Assembly (NCBI GenBank): GCA_025769875.1 | Contig: JAGFNK010000371.1 | Location: 1-52,220, forward strand | Length of the DNA stretch: 52,220 nucleotides | Source of the DNA: Russula earlei | Taxonomy: Eukaryota; Basidiomycota; Agaricomycetes; Russulales; Russulaceae | Reading direction: 5' to 3' | Part shown: positions 10,247 through 22,040 of the stretch, piece by piece | How positions within the stretch are numbered: the first letter of the stretch is position 1 | Layout: each line of letters begins with the position of its first letter | Notes under the pieces: model-generated | Seen by the model: only the letters and a program-made list of their open reading frames with translations | Told to the model about the DNA's origin: nothing | Database searches by the model: none | Position numbers and translations under genes: made by a program

Positions 10247-12210
10247 ATGCGCTCCTGGAACATTTTCTTTGCTTTAGGACTTGTCGCTCAAGCGTTAGCT
10301 GTGTCGCATTCATGCTTCGCCCAGCCGCCTAGCCGTGGCCGCGAAATCCCATCGGACAGAGATGTCAAGGCTTACTTCGACAAGCTCGCCCCTGCTACGA
10401 AATCGACTGTTCTCCACGATACCACTGGCCCAGAAGCCGGCGCCGATGTGCGTTTTGTCCCTTTTCCTCTTCGTGTTTTTCATGAGACGTCGAACGCCAA
10501 TCCTCTTAGGTCGGTGTCATTACGGCGGTCATCCCAGATCCAGACCACCCTGAGTTCTCGGTCTTCTGGGTCCGCGACGCTGGCTTCGTCTATCACGCCT
10601 GGATGAATGAACTCACCGTGCTCGGCGACAAAAGCCTTCGTCCCCTCGCGGATGACACGACGCATGCACTCATTCGGACCCAGCAGGTGATCAGCCTTGC
10701 GGGAAATGTGTTCACCGGTGGACTTGAAGAGGCCGTGTTCGATGTCAAGATCAACCCCATACAGAGTGAGGATGCCCGGATCGGCTCCCCCGCCGCCGGT
10801 GAGTGGTTCAAGTTGCATGCGCTGCAATGGCGCGGACACTTCGAGACTGACCGACCGCCTCCGCTGAAGACGGGCCTCCATTCCGGGCGTCAGTCTTGCT
10901 CGACTATGCTGAGTGGCTGATCCAGCCCGAGCAAGACAACGGCACGTGGGTCGCGGACGTTCTGTGGCCGAAACTCAACCTCGATCTTCAGTGGATTGCT
11001 TCTCATTGGAATTTGAGCTCGTGGGTATCTACGCACCAAATTTTACGAGTTTGTATCCGATCAGCCCACAGATATGATCTTTGGTGGCCTTGCGTATGGG
11101 GTGGCTCCTACTGGACAGCGTCTCTACAGTACCGCGCTCTGCGAGGCGGTGCTCGTCTCGGCCGCGCGATTGGTCGGGGGAGGGACGTGGTCGGCGAGTA
11201 CGATTCACAAGCGTCCATGATACTTGATTATCTGCAGGCAGGTTCCAAATTGATTCATTTTCCCACTGGATCCTTGCGTCCATCGAGACATTGATGACCG
11301 TCCACAGACATTCTGGAACGAGAAGGAAGGGTTCATGACAGAGACGACGATTACGAACGTCTCAGAGGGCCGTTCCGGATATGGATCCGCGCCGCTCACG
11401 GTTTCGGTCTACAACTTTGACCCGTCGCTCGGTTGCGATGACGCGACGTTCCAACCATGTTCGCCCCGCGCTCTATCCAGCTTGAAGGTTGTAGGGGATC
11501 ACTTTAAGGAGTTCTTCCCGATCAGTCGAAATTTCACTGACAAGCAGCCGCCGTTCTTCGGCTTCTTCACTGAAGATCAATTCCTCGGGGGACACGTACG
11601 TGAAACATTGTCCTAAATCTTCGTTGAGGATGCATACACCGCTGCACAGCCGCAATTCTTCTCGTCCTTTAACTCGGCAGAACAACTCTACGACGCGCTC
11701 ATCACTTGGGATCTCGTCGGTTTCCTCGACGTGACTCGTGTGGACCTCAAGTTCTGGAGGCAGTTTGACTCCGCCGTGAAGATCGGGAGGTACAATAAGG
11801 GCTCCAAGAAGTACAACGCACTCACCAATGCGGTACACGACTGGGCGAACAAGATCGTGCTGCAGCTCGCGGCGAACACGCCGGAGGACTATGTGCTCGT
11901 TGAGTGCGTCCACAAGGAGCATGGCGGGCCGTATGGGCCCCGCGGCATGATTCGCAGCCTGGCCGCCGCGCTCGGCGTGTACGACGCGTACAACGGGCTC
12001 GTCCCGCGCAACTGGGGCCACCCGATCCCCCAGCAGACCCGCGACGATCGCGAAGATGTGTTTGCGTCGACCGGGGCCGACGAGGTGATCGAGTGGGACG
12101 CTGACCATGACGATGAATATCGTGGCGTCGTCCCGGATCTGTATCGCGGGAGGAGGCTGCGTTTGCCCTCTCGGTTTGAGGACACGACGCGCCATCGTTA
12201 TGGTCATTGA
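10247..12210 (+). CDS. Secreted GH15 glucoamylase-like protein lacking the catalytic general acid (copy 2)
   Basis: Exons: 10247-10447, 10510-10798, 10870-11020, 11072-11237, 11308-11595 and 11650-12210 (551 residues). Exons 2, 3 and 5 have exactly the paralogue's lengths; exon 4 has one extra codon. Intron 4 seems to use a GC donor (CAG|GCAGGT), because the nearby GT would shift the frame. A signal peptide (MRSWNIFFALGLVAQALA) starts the protein. Motifs YWVRDAGF, DGPPFRA, NFDPSLGCDDATFQPCSPRA, AEQLYDAL and LVECVHKE show GH15 membership. The acid-site motif reads DLWWPCV in place of DLWEEV, so the EE pair is missing as in copy 1. The base Glu is kept. The C-terminus is about 15 residues longer than copy 1. 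No starch-binding module is present. Confidence 0.87.
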
Positions 12211-12219
12211 TGGGCCCGA

Positions 12220-12242
12220 GAGCGCTTAGCGCTCGTAATAAA
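12220..12242 (+). terminator. 3' end signals of GH15 gene 2
   Basis: A short perfect inverted repeat, GAGCGCT-T-AGCGCTC (12220-12234), is followed by AATAAA (12237-12242), 27 nt after the stop. This fits a polyadenylation region. Confidence 0.45.
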
Positions 12243-13226
12243 GGATCCCGAATGTTTGTTTCGCCGCCCCGGCTCCCAAAAAGCGGCATGGTGAGGGTCG
12301 CTGATGTGGTGTAAGTGGAGAGGAACCGGCCTCGGTGATAGTTGTCCCATTTTCTTCGTGTGTTATCATAACCTCTTCGTCTCCGAGTCGTCACATAGTG
12401 TTCCCTGGCTTGCGGTAACTTTCGATACTGTCATCATAGTTTCGCTACCTCTCTAAGATTCCAGTAGAGTAGAGGTATTTTATTAAACCCTGCGCTCGCT
12501 CTATCAAGCGGCACAGTCAAACCTTTTGTCGATCAACAATAAAGAAAGAAAGTGTCTCTCTCATCCGATGGAACACAAAGGTGATGGATCAACGGGCTTT
12601 GCAAGCCAATGAGCCTATATATGCCATACACGAGTTGAGCATGGGTTACTGGTCTGGACTTTGGGTAGGGCTGGTGCATGGCCCAAGCCTGCTCACTGGC
12701 TAGTGATCAAGTCTGTCAAAAATTGAAGAGGTCGGCAACGGCCGCAACGAAAGATTTTGAGACTTTGGTGTTCCTCATGGGCGGGCACACGCGTGCCGAA
12801 AAAAAACCTACTCCGAAAAAAGGACATAAGAACCTTGTTCAGTTGTTCTCTAAAGAGAGCTCGTAATTTGGAATCGCGAACAGGTACGGTGTCCTGACGT
12901 CTCATCTGACTTGATCAACCTTCATGAGATGATTTCAAGCAGCTTTAAAGCACTCACTGCTTGGCAGTGCTTGCATGCCTGAAAACGTCGTTGCATGCAC
13001 TGGCATCAACTCCCACTGATGTGGATGTGATGGATGTATAGCCCTGCCCATCCTTATCCGGAAATTGCGGACAGAGGGAAGGTAGACTCGCATAAAGTAT
13101 GAAGGCCATTGCTTCTACTTGGTCCCATTCGCTACATACCACCAGGTGCTGGTTACCGACAACCTTTCTACGCCGCCGCCTTCTTCATACAACTTCAATA
13201 ACAAAGATTCCCATTCAAAGAAAACA
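12243..13226. other. Intergenic region before the secreted-protein gene
   Basis: No frame with family resemblance was seen. A small hairpin, CACTGC-TTG-GCAGTG, lies near 12955-12969. The 5' UTR and promoter of the next gene probably start near 13090. Confidence 0.4.
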
Positions 13227-13700
13227 ATGCGGATCTCCTCTATTTTTGCCACATTCTGTCTCGCCATTGGCATCGCCCCATCATCGTTCGCGCTTCCTTT
13301 TACAAAGTATGCCGACCTCGTCAAGTTCTCTTTCTCCCCTTTACCATGCAGAGATGACTAGGAGCACAGGTTTCTCCGAGGAGTACCCCCATTCCTAGAA
13401 GCTGACCCTTCGAGATATCGGAACTCACCAGCGAGGACGCTCCGTCGAAAGAAGGCAGATGAAGATGATAGAGAGGGACTGAGACGGGGGATTCTGGACA
13501 TGAGATGGGGGTTGGTCGAGGCCGCGGCAGATATACGCGAACAAAAGGATATAGAGGAATACCAACAGCGAGTCAAGGCATACCGAATGAAGTATTTGGC
13601 TGAGCTCCAATTACAGGGTAAAAAGCCTTTTGTGCCTGAAAAAAGTGTAAAAAAAAAGTCAATGTTATGTCACATTTTTTCAGGGGAAAAAAAATCTTAA
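13227..13700 (+). CDS. Small secreted protein, 3' end taken over by transposon sequence
   Basis: Exon 1 (13227-13306) encodes a signal peptide, MRISSIFATFCLAIGIAPSS followed by FA. A 63-nt intron (GTATGC...CACAG) joins exon 2 from 13370 in frame. The mature part is highly charged and probably helical (RRKKADEDDREGLRRG, then EYQQRVKAYRMKYLAELQ). From about 13614 the frame runs into the terminal inverted repeat of the pogo-like element and stops at 13698-13700, giving 136 residues, of which the last 28 or so are transposon-derived. No known domain is recognised. The original C-terminus is not found beyond the transposon block. Whether the hybrid is expressed is unknown. Confidence 0.55.
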
Positions 13701-13835
13701 AATTTAGTTTATATTTTGCTATATAAAATTCTTGTGAAAATTGTTGCCAAGGGAGGGTTGTAAGCTTGCCAGCAAACCATGCCAATAGTATACTATCATG
13801 TGTTGTGGGTTGCAAAATACCAGAGAGTTTCAAAA
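13614..13835 (+). repeat. Left terminal inverted repeat of the pogo-like element
   Basis: Pairs with 18195-18412 in inverted orientation. The AT-rich blocks AATCTTAAAATTTAG and TATATAAA are shared and in the same order when the right end is reverse-complemented. Confidence 0.7.
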
Positions 13836-14163
13836 TGCAGTTTTATAAGAGATCACCACCACAAATTAGCTGATCCTTGCTTGGATATTACAGGGGAAGA
13901 CTCAAAATTTGATTACAACAGCTCTGGATATAAGTATTTCTCAACACAACATCATAAAATGTTCAATATATCATCTGTGCATATCATAAAAGCCTCGTGT
14001 AAAATTATAGAGAATTCAGAGGAGCAGGAGGGGAGATACAGACAAAATGGTGAAACTGTGTGACAGTGTGTACTCCGATGCCCATCGGGTTTCAAAGTCC
14101 GCCACGCTCAGCTACGCATCATGTCCGAGTCGCGTTTTCGAGTTACAGTCCTTGGCTCTACAG

Positions 14164-14666
14164 TGTCAAGACTCACTGTTGAACTATCCAGTTCAAGAGC
14201 GAGGGATAAGCTTGAAGACGAGTCGATAGATGTCCAAGACTGCATGGGCAAGGAGTAGAGTCCAGAGTAGTAACAAATACCAGAGAGGTACTGTTACTGT
14301 GAGAGTAGAGCAATCACGCAGGGAAGAGGCCAGGGTAGTCACAAGGGGACGGTCCTTAAAGGAGTATCCCAGGGATGGAGAGTGCCGTAAACAAATGGAC
14401 AGTCTGAGGACTGTCCGCTACTTTATTGAGCGCTTATATACTACAAGAGAACTGCTAAATAGGGAACAAGTCATAACCTTGTTATCAAGCACAATAGAGT
14501 GATGAGTAAGAAGTCGGAGGACGCTTACTGAGCATGCTCAGTCATGCTCAGTAAGCTGCTGAGTAAGAAGCTTCTCTTGATGAGTAAGAGCTTCCATTGT
14601 CCACGTGTTCACTGCTTTAGTGCATGTGCAAGCGCCTGGTTTATTTCCTGTTAGTTAGTTTAGGGC
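14164..14666 (-). repeat. LTR family A, copy 1 (solo, nested)
   Basis: Reverse-complement similarity to 26564-27068 and 23089-23466 is obvious over several hundred bases. It includes a TATATAAGC box, a GGACAGTC-CTCA-GACTGTCC hairpin and an end in TTGACA. It lies inside the left arm of the pogo-like transposon. The segment 14720-14945 next to it is also repetitive and matches 20985-21172 in inverted orientation. No internal retroelement genes accompany it. Confidence 0.65.
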
Positions 14667-15160
14667 TGGTCATTTGAGGACTTGTAGTTTGGTTAGGGAA
14701 TAGTGTTATCTTATAAGGCCCTTATATAGTTCTACTAGGGTCCTTAGAGTTGACCCTAATACTTTTATTAAGGTCCTTAGTGTTGCCTTATAGTTCGTTT
14801 TATAGTTATTAGAGTTGGTCTAGTAACGCGTTGTAGGGCCTTTGATACTAGGTTAGTACCTATTGTAGAGTTCCTAGGGTCGTCCCAAAGGGTCCTTAGG
14901 AAGGCCCTAATACTGTCTTTTGTTGCTAGAAGGGTTGCCTTTAAGTGGGGCTTGCTGTATGTCGATTGTGCCGAGAATCGCTCGCGCAACAATGCGCGCG
15001 CGATATTGTGGACACCTCTACTCACCCGTTTTGCTCGTGTGAACAGGGTGACACCATAGAGGCTGGGTTTCCTCCTATAAGGAAGGGTCCTTCAAGGGCC
15101 CTCTCCGGAGAATGGTTCATGACATACAGTACTGTAAAGCCCTCCCGTGGCACAGGGAGC

Positions 15161-17884
15161 ATGTCTTCTAGAGGTCCTATTATCCATGACATTGAAAAAC
15201 TCATTCAAGAGGCATGCACCCAGCTTCGTGCCCAGGTCAAACCCAACATCTCAGGTGTCATTCATGAAATCAAGACTTGCACTGGTGTTGCTCTTCCTTA
15301 CCACTCTGTTTGCAACCGTTTTCATGGCAAACATGTTCCCCCTAAACAGGCTCACATCAGCCAGCAGCTTCTCTCCCCTGAGGCAGAGAAAGTACTCGTT
15401 GATTGGATTACATTCTTGTCAGACACTGGCCACCCCCTCAGCAAGCGGACAATCCAGAAGAAGGCTGAGGTCCTCTGTGGGAAGAAGCCAAGCAAAACCT
15501 GGACCGTTTATTTTCTTTGACGTCACCTAGAGATCACACTTGGGAAGCCATCAGGTTTGGATCCAAAACGTGCCCATGTTGCCCAGCATAGAGCGCAGCT
15601 AACAGGCCAAGCAACCCACCTTAGAGGTTGTGCTAATGCTCAAGTGATATTGGGGTGTAGAGCGATGTGTATACTTGTCTACATGTATGGTATTTATACC
15701 TCTATGACCCAGGGCTGTTCCTAAGTCCAAAAGAGGTGACTACAGGTGTCCACTATATTGCGCATTAAGTGATGCGTGATGTGGAAACGTTCTAGACGCA
15801 GCATAAGGCTGCATCTTGTGATAGATAGCGTAGTATGCATAACCCTATTGCCATAAGCGCATATACTAAAGTTCTGTCTAACACGTAACATCTATGAGCG
15901 GATCTTGAACCTTGTATGAAGGTCTTCGCCTTCTTTGATCCATTCGGGTTCCGGTTCAACAGCCCAGGCCTTCAATAAACCGACTGTGCACAAACACTTT
16001 GACCTTCTCCTGGAGATCATTCATAAGTATGAAATTCCAATTGAAACTGTATACAACATGGATGAGAAGGGCTGTCAGAGAGGAGGTGGGCATAAAAACT
16101 CAAACTGGAAGTACTTCGTACACTGGTCACGTTGGCCTAAATATAGAGCGCATAGTGGGAATCTCGAGCTCATTACAATCATTGAGTGTGTTTGTGCAGA
16201 TGGTAACTACCTGCTTCCAGGGTTTGTCTTTTCAGGGAAAGAATTCACACAAGAATGGTTTGAGGTTGACCCTGGCATTGGGTGAGTTGAATCATCCGTT
16301 GTCTTTTAGGAAGCTAATTAAGTCGTATCAAGCATTTCTATGTCCGAAAATGGCTGGACGGATGACTTTCTCTGTAAAGAGTGGTTCAAAAACTCATTTA
16401 TTCCTCAGGCAACTGCACGAAACACTTCCAGCAAACCTATCCTTCTTATCTATGATGGCCATGGTTCACACGAGAAGCTTGAGCTCATCAACCTTGCCCA
16501 AGAGCACAACATCATCCTCTTCTGTCTCCCGCCCCACATGACTCATAAACTCCAGCCCCTTGATGTTGGAGTTTTTGGTCCATTCCAACGTGCCTGGTCT
16601 GAGCAATGTGACGAGGTTGTTGAGGATACTGGTGAAGAGATGCTCCGTGAAGACTTTGTCAAGGAGTACATGGATGTCTGCAGCAAAACGTTCAAGCCAA
16701 CAACAATCATTACCATGTTTTGGAAAAGTGGCTGCTGGCCAGTTAATTGTGATGTCTTCACTGATGAAGACTATGCACCTAGCATCCCAACGTCCACATC
16801 TTCACGCCATGTACCAAGGAGTTTCCCTCTTGGAATCCAGAATCTTGATGATAAATCTGATGATGACTACCCTGCCTATCCAATGAGAAATCCTGACAAA
16901 GACAATGAGTCATCTTCGGATGACTCAGATGATGCCATCAACAACAATGAGAACCAGCAAACTGACAATGTGATTCTTCCAGCTGTCCCACACTCACATC
17001 ACGCTCCTCTCGCACCACCTATTGTGCCGAACTCTACCACGCTCACCGTTTGTGCACCCTCAGTGCTCCTGGAGCCTGCCCCTCCAAGCATGGCCTACAC
17101 ATCGACAGCCTGGCAAACACGGAGAGTCACTGGTCAACCTGCCATGTCCCCAGTCCAAGCTCAACTCAATACACTTTCACAAGCATACAGCAACCTCTCA
17201 AAGCAAATTATGGAACTCCGTTCAGAAAATTCGATGCTCAAAGCCCACTGCACTATCGCAGGAACTGAGATCCAGGATCTCAAATGGCGACTCAATACCA
17301 AAGAGAATAGGCCTCAAAAGCGGTGCAAACTCAATGTCAACGCAAGGTGGCTCAACTCCGATGAAGGCTTGAGGCTTGCAGAAGAACAGGAGGCATTGCG
17401 GGTGGCTGAAGAGCAGAGGAAGCGCGAAGTGAGAGAGCAGCGAGTGGCAAAGGAGGCAGAAAGGGATGAACAATGACGGCAGAGGGATCCAAACACACCA
17501 TTCACAGGCACGCTAACCTCGAAAACAAAGGCCGACCTTCAAGACATTGTGCAGGTCTTGGGACTCACCACAGATGGCCAGAAGAAGGATATTTTGGCAC
17601 AGATAACTGCTCATTTCGATGCCAACCCCATCTTGCGTGATGATTCACACTTTGAAGGCATATTCAACCGGACAAGGAGATGGCATACTGTGCAAACTAA
17701 AGAGGAGACCTCAAACACGAGAGCCACCTCTGCTGGACCCTCATCTGTACCATTGTCCCTCCCTCCTCCACTGACCCCACTCTCTTCAAACATTGTAAAT
17801 ATTTTCCCTTGGCATCTGATGCACCCACCACTACCATACCACCATCCTACCGGCTCTTATTCTCACCATAATATGCAGAACTGA
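15161..17884 (+). pseudogene. pogo-like DDE transposase (DDE_1 type) with C-terminal SAP-like region
   Basis: The N-terminal part has a CENP-B/Tigger-like helix-turn-helix region (LSKRTIQKKAEVLCGKKPSK). The catalytic core shows VYNMDEKG, LLIYDGHGSHE and LQPLDVGVFGP, the three DDE motifs in order. Intron 16282-16332 (GTGAGT...CAAG) restores the frame between the first and second motifs. The C-terminal KTKADLQDIVQVLGL resembles a SAP domain. The gene is dead: TGA at 15518-15520 and TGA at 17474-17476 stand where CGA (Arg) is expected, and a solo LTR (15577-15961) sits in the coding sequence. Its normal role is cut-and-paste transposition at TA sites. Confidence 0.82.
15577..15961 (+). repeat. 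Solo LTR, family E, with 5-bp target duplication
   Basis: The 385-bp insert has perfect TGTTG...CAACA ends and is flanked by GCCCA on both sides (15572-15576 and 15962-15966). Leaving it and one GCCCA out gives an uninterrupted transposase frame, which shows it inserted into a working or recently working gene. It contains a CAAAAGAGGTGACTACAGGT block also seen near 19745 and 28035. Confidence 0.85.
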
Positions 17885-18194
17885 TTCTCATTAAATTGCT
17901 TCCTGATGCTTATACATAATGTACATAGTTCATCTATACTAACTGGATCTTGTTGTGTTTGAACGCGGCAACAGACACTGCTGTAGCGGAGACGCAACCA
18001 GTTGTATGAGTCAGCATGACAATCCATGATGAAAGTTTTGAAACTCCCAATTTTTTGGACTTGCACAATCGGCTTCCTTCCGACACGACCACCCATCCAT
18101 CTTATACTAAAGTGATGCTTCAGGGGGCTAGTTCATATATTATCACATTGATTCCAAAAGATTGATCATAAAAATATGTTGTTGATCCATTTCT

Positions 18195-18412
18195 ATTCGT
18201 GATTTAGTAAAAGTTTTGAAACTCCCCACACGTGATAGTAGAGAAAGTATTTGTTAAACCATTACTCCATCATTTTGTAACAAGAAGTTTATATAACAAA
18301 ATATAACTAAATTTTAAGATTTTTTCCCTTAAAAGATTGAAACATAATATTGACTTTTGTTATTCAAAATGTTACACTTCTGTCAGTCACAAAGGGGTAT
18401 TTTCCACCCAGT
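18195..18412 (-). repeat. Right terminal inverted repeat of the pogo-like element
   Basis: This is the reverse-complement partner of 13614-13835. The outer boundary is uncertain by a few bases because no clean TA duplication is visible. Confidence 0.65.
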
Positions 18413-18544
18413 GAATGAGCTGATGGGTGGCTTGGCTCAAATTGGTTGAAAACCTGGCCTGGCTCAGCTGAGCAAGCCACCACAATGCTATGCACACACC
18501 ACTGGTGGGCCAAAATTGACCACTGGGTAGTGTGTACAGTACTG

Positions 18545-18665
18545 GATGGCTTGAACACATTTCAAGGGTAACAGGGTGGTGTGGAGCAAGACTTGTTGGG
18601 TGTTTTGGGGCATGGAGGAGAGGCAGAAAGTGAGGGTGTTGGTGTGAGTGTTCACCCTGTGAATG
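18545..18665. repeat. Dispersed repeat R1, CpG-depleted copy d
   Basis: Aligns with 3826-3950, but with CG positions turned into TG or CA: the block corresponding to GAGGCGGAAGCGAGGGCG reads GAGGCAGAAAGTGAGGGTG here. It lies at the start of the CpG-poor block. The pattern suggests methylation and deamination of an old copy. Confidence 0.55.
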
Positions 18666-20890
18666 TGTAGGGCACAATGCATGTTACACCATTTTTTTTC
18701 TTGATGTACTGCTTGCTGTTACTTATGTTTGTAACAGTGTTGAAATTGTGCCCACCCAGATGCAAATGCGCATTGTGGCCTCAATGCCTGGAATGACACC
18801 TGATTCATTCATATACATATTTGATTTGCCTGTCGGTTACAGATACCCTTTTAGCCATTTAAGACTGGCTACATATATAGTGGTCTTTACCTTGTTTGGA
18901 AGTACATGGCCAGTTGGGCCTTTATATAAATGACCTGTAGCTTGATTTTAGGAACCTTAGTGTTTGTGCCCCCACACATGAGATATTGAGGTGAGCACAC
19001 TCACTTGTTTCCTCACATAGATTTACCTAACATAATGTAGTCCTCTGAATAGGTAAATACATTACAGCAGTGTTCGTGCCCCCACACACAAGACACTGAG
19101 TCCTCTGAATAGAATTCTGGCTGTGCGCACACCATGCACCCTTGGGGGAAATTGCTGCAACAACAAGACCCTTTAATTCTAACAAACAGAGTGTCTGCCT
19201 TCACTTCTTTTAGTCTTGTGATCATTTCTCATGGTTGCTGAGAACTCACTGCTGGACCCAACTAGTGAAAGTCCTTGGAGTGGTTGGTGAGGTCAAGGAT
19301 GATGTGCTGGACATTGATGATCATAAACCAGGTAAGGACAACACACATGAGGAGTACACACCACAAGAGGATGAGGACCTGGACTTAGAGACTTGATCAA
19401 ATGAAGCAGTCACACCAGAGTACTTGAGGATTCTGGGGACTTTGAACTGTACAACAGGGATGCCAAAGTTTGGTTCAGAACCTAGGTTTTGACCTCATAT
19501 GTCTGAACTGGACCTATGGTGCTGGTTTGGTCCAGTTCTGGTTCTGCCTTTCAATCAGTAGGTTCAGTTGCAGGTTCAGGGCCTCCAGGATCTATATGAA
19601 GTCAGTTCAAACTTGTTTGAACCAAGAACCTACACTATGAATGACCAGAGGTTTCTGTCATGAACCATCTCCCAGAGAGGGTCCTTGAAGAACCCTTCCC
19701 TATGAGATAAAACCTAGGCTCTATGGTGCCACCCTGTTCACACAGCCAAAAGGGGTGACTAGAGGTGTCCACAATATTGCACACACATTGTGGCACAATT
19801 GATTCAAGGCACAATTGACATATGGAAAGCCCTACTTAGCAGCAACCTATCTAGCAGTAAAGGATGTAAGGTGACCAGTCCTGCTGGCCTCAAAAGCCAC
19901 ACCTGAGTATTGACAGCAATACCCCAGATGGCAATGACTTGTGCCCCTCATTGACCAGCGCTCATGCTACACCCCTGCCTTTCATCCCTTTTGCTTTGAC
20001 TCTCTTTCATCTTCTCCATTCACATCATGCCACCAGTTTTGCCTTTCACCACTTCCATCTCCACCGCCTCACCTCTTCCCCTCTGTTCTCTCAATCTCTT
20101 TCATCCACATCTCACTGCTGTATTGGCCAGCCTCAAATCCCTCTTATCATGTGTACACACCCCAGCCTGCAGGATGCCACCCAGTCACATCTCACTGCCT
20201 TGACCATCTTACTTGGTCTCAAGCACCTTTCATCAGGCTTGCTTGTTGATGCACCAGACATGAACATCTTTTGTTCCATGGCCTTGCTGCTACATCCTGG
20301 CCTCATGGACATTCCCCAGGAGTTCTAGTTCTGTTTAGAGCATCAGGTACCATACTTATGACTCCCTTCTCCTTTGACCATTACTACTATACTGCCTCCT
20401 CATCCTTTCATACCACAATTTGCCTTTGTCTCACTTCAATTCCATATGTGCTTCCCCTTCCATGTCTTGCACCCCATCTTGTGCCCCCTTTCTCACCTCC
20501 CTTGAAGTGTCCCCTTTCTCCTTTGATTTGTATTCAGTTTAAATAGCATAGATTGTCATTCATGACAGCCAGTGAATTCATCCCCTGTCTCCCCTCTGAT
20601 TTTGTTGGGGTGTGACCTTGCTAAAGGCAAACAGAATGATCAAACATCAAAATGCTCCAAAGCCAAAGTCCCTCTTCGACATCTCTTGTCATCTCTCCTC
20701 CACCTGTTTGCTCTTCTGCTCAAACATGTTCTTCTTTCTTCATTGTCCATTGCCTTCACCCATAACAGCTTTCCAACTCCATTCAAGCTTAACTATGACC
20801 TTCTCCCATTGTGCATGTGCTTGTCCATGCTTGGCCTCTCCCCTTCTGGCTCAGCAACATTCTTTCTTTCTCCCCCTTTAATCTCTAACC
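18666..20890. other. CpG-poor transposon-derived tract, no intact gene
   Basis: CG dinucleotides are rare. A roughly 40-bp block (GTGTTYGTGCCCCCACACA plus flank) occurs at about 18959 and again at 19068. A CAAAAGGGGTGACTAGAGG block near 19745 is shared with LTR family E. Pyrimidine-rich frames at 19940-20330 look like decayed coding sequence, but no family is recognisable. Confidence 0.5.
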
Positions 20891-20990
20891 CTTTGGCTTG
20901 CTCTCTGCTTGAAGACCCTCATTTCAGATTGCCAATCTTGCCTTATGAATGCAGCATGCCCTGGTTTGGCTTGCTACAAGGACAACACTA
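20891..20990 (+). repeat. Dispersed coding-like repeat fragment
   Basis: Matches 28160-28265 in inverted orientation, including TGCCCTGGTTTGGCT and the preceding CAGATTGC block. Both fragments are immediately followed by other retroelement pieces. The source element is unknown. Confidence 0.5.
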
Positions 20991-21172
20991 AAGACCTTGT
21001 AAGGACCATTTAAGACAACCCTAAAGTCCTTTATTGGATGCTGATGAAGATACTATAGACCCTAGAACAACACATTATTAGACTAACTCTAATAACCTTA
21101 GAACAAACTATAAGACAACACTAGGGACCTTAATACTGATATTAAGGTTGACTCTAAGGACCCTAATAGAAC
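20985..21172 (-). repeat. LTR-A-associated repeat segment
   Basis: Reverse complement of the segment at 14720-14945, built around GGTCCTTAGAGTT-like blocks. Here it is cut off by LTR-B copy 1 starting at 21173. Confidence 0.55.
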
Positions 21173-21980
21173 TGTTATGAACCAAGGCCAGATTTTGGCC
21201 ATATATTGTCCTATTTCACTCTAGAGAGACTTCTCTCACTTTGCATTGCCAACACACTTCTGTTTCTTGGGCTACCCCTCCTGTGGTGCAAGATATCGCT
21301 ATTGCAAAGGCACTATAACATGACCAGGCACCCATTTCCTAATCAGGTAATCATTGCGTGGCAGCCACATGGCCACTCAGCCACCAAGAACCTGAAACAG
21401 TGGCATAAACTCCTATAAACTGTTGCATAACTCCTATGACATCATCTAGGCTCCAATGACATCATGGCTGACTGAGCAACTCCAAAATGACCTCATTGGC
21501 TCACTAAGTGCTCCACAGTGACATCATAAGGATGTCATTGCTCTACAATGATCAGTAATATGCTCAGTAAGCCTGAAACCTGACACAAGCAAGTTTATGC
21601 CCCTGTAGTCCTATTGGATGGTACCAAGGAGTCTAGAATAGTTCCAGTTCTTTGTAATTGACCCTGTACACAGTATATAAGCCCCAATGTAGCATGGCAG
21701 TCATCAGACTGTCCATTTGTGATACTCTCATCCTCCTGGGTACTCCCCTGTGACTGCTCAGTTTAAAGTCTTCCCTCGTCTTCAAGGTACTCTTCAATGA
21801 CCACTTTGTCTAAAGCCCCTCGCTACACTGGCCTCTACCCTTTGCCTTTGTCTCTTGCAACATCTACCAGTACCCCTTTGGTACCTCCTCGTCATTTGGC
21901 TCATCCTCCTGTTCAATGCCGTCTATGCCACGTACCATCTGTTCTGACCCTTGCCCACCTGCTCCTGAGTCCTTAGTTGT
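21173..21980 (+). repeat. LTR family B, copy 1 (3' end missing)
   Basis: Starts TGTTATGAACCAAGGCC, the same start as 25078 and the inverted start at 23088. It runs parallel to the copy at 25078-25906 until about 21980. It contains a TATATAAGCCCC promoter and the GACTGTCCATTTGT motif also present in family A. Confidence 0.7.
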
Positions 21981-22040
21981 TAGGATTCTCATGTTCTCGG
22001 CTGCTTACCTATGCTTTGATGACTCATCTGTGCTTACTTC

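Larger units (their letters stand above)
13614..18412 (+). mobile_element. pogo/Tc1-superfamily DNA transposon, about 4.8 kb, degenerate
   Basis: Two inverted, similar ends flank a DDE transposase gene. The left end begins after a TA at 13612-13613 with CAGGGTAAAAAGCC. The right end, read inward on the minus strand, begins near CACTGGGTGGAAAATA. Inverted similarity continues for about 200 bp, for example around 13690-13730 against 18300-18345. A TA target duplication is not visible on the right, so the right end is approximate. The element carries two later LTR insertions (14164-14666 and 15577-15961). Confidence 0.75.

Noticed and set aside
11473..12394. Long minus-strand frames (190-244 codons)
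   Set aside because: They are antisense shadows of GH15 gene 2 exons 5-6, caused by high GC at third positions.
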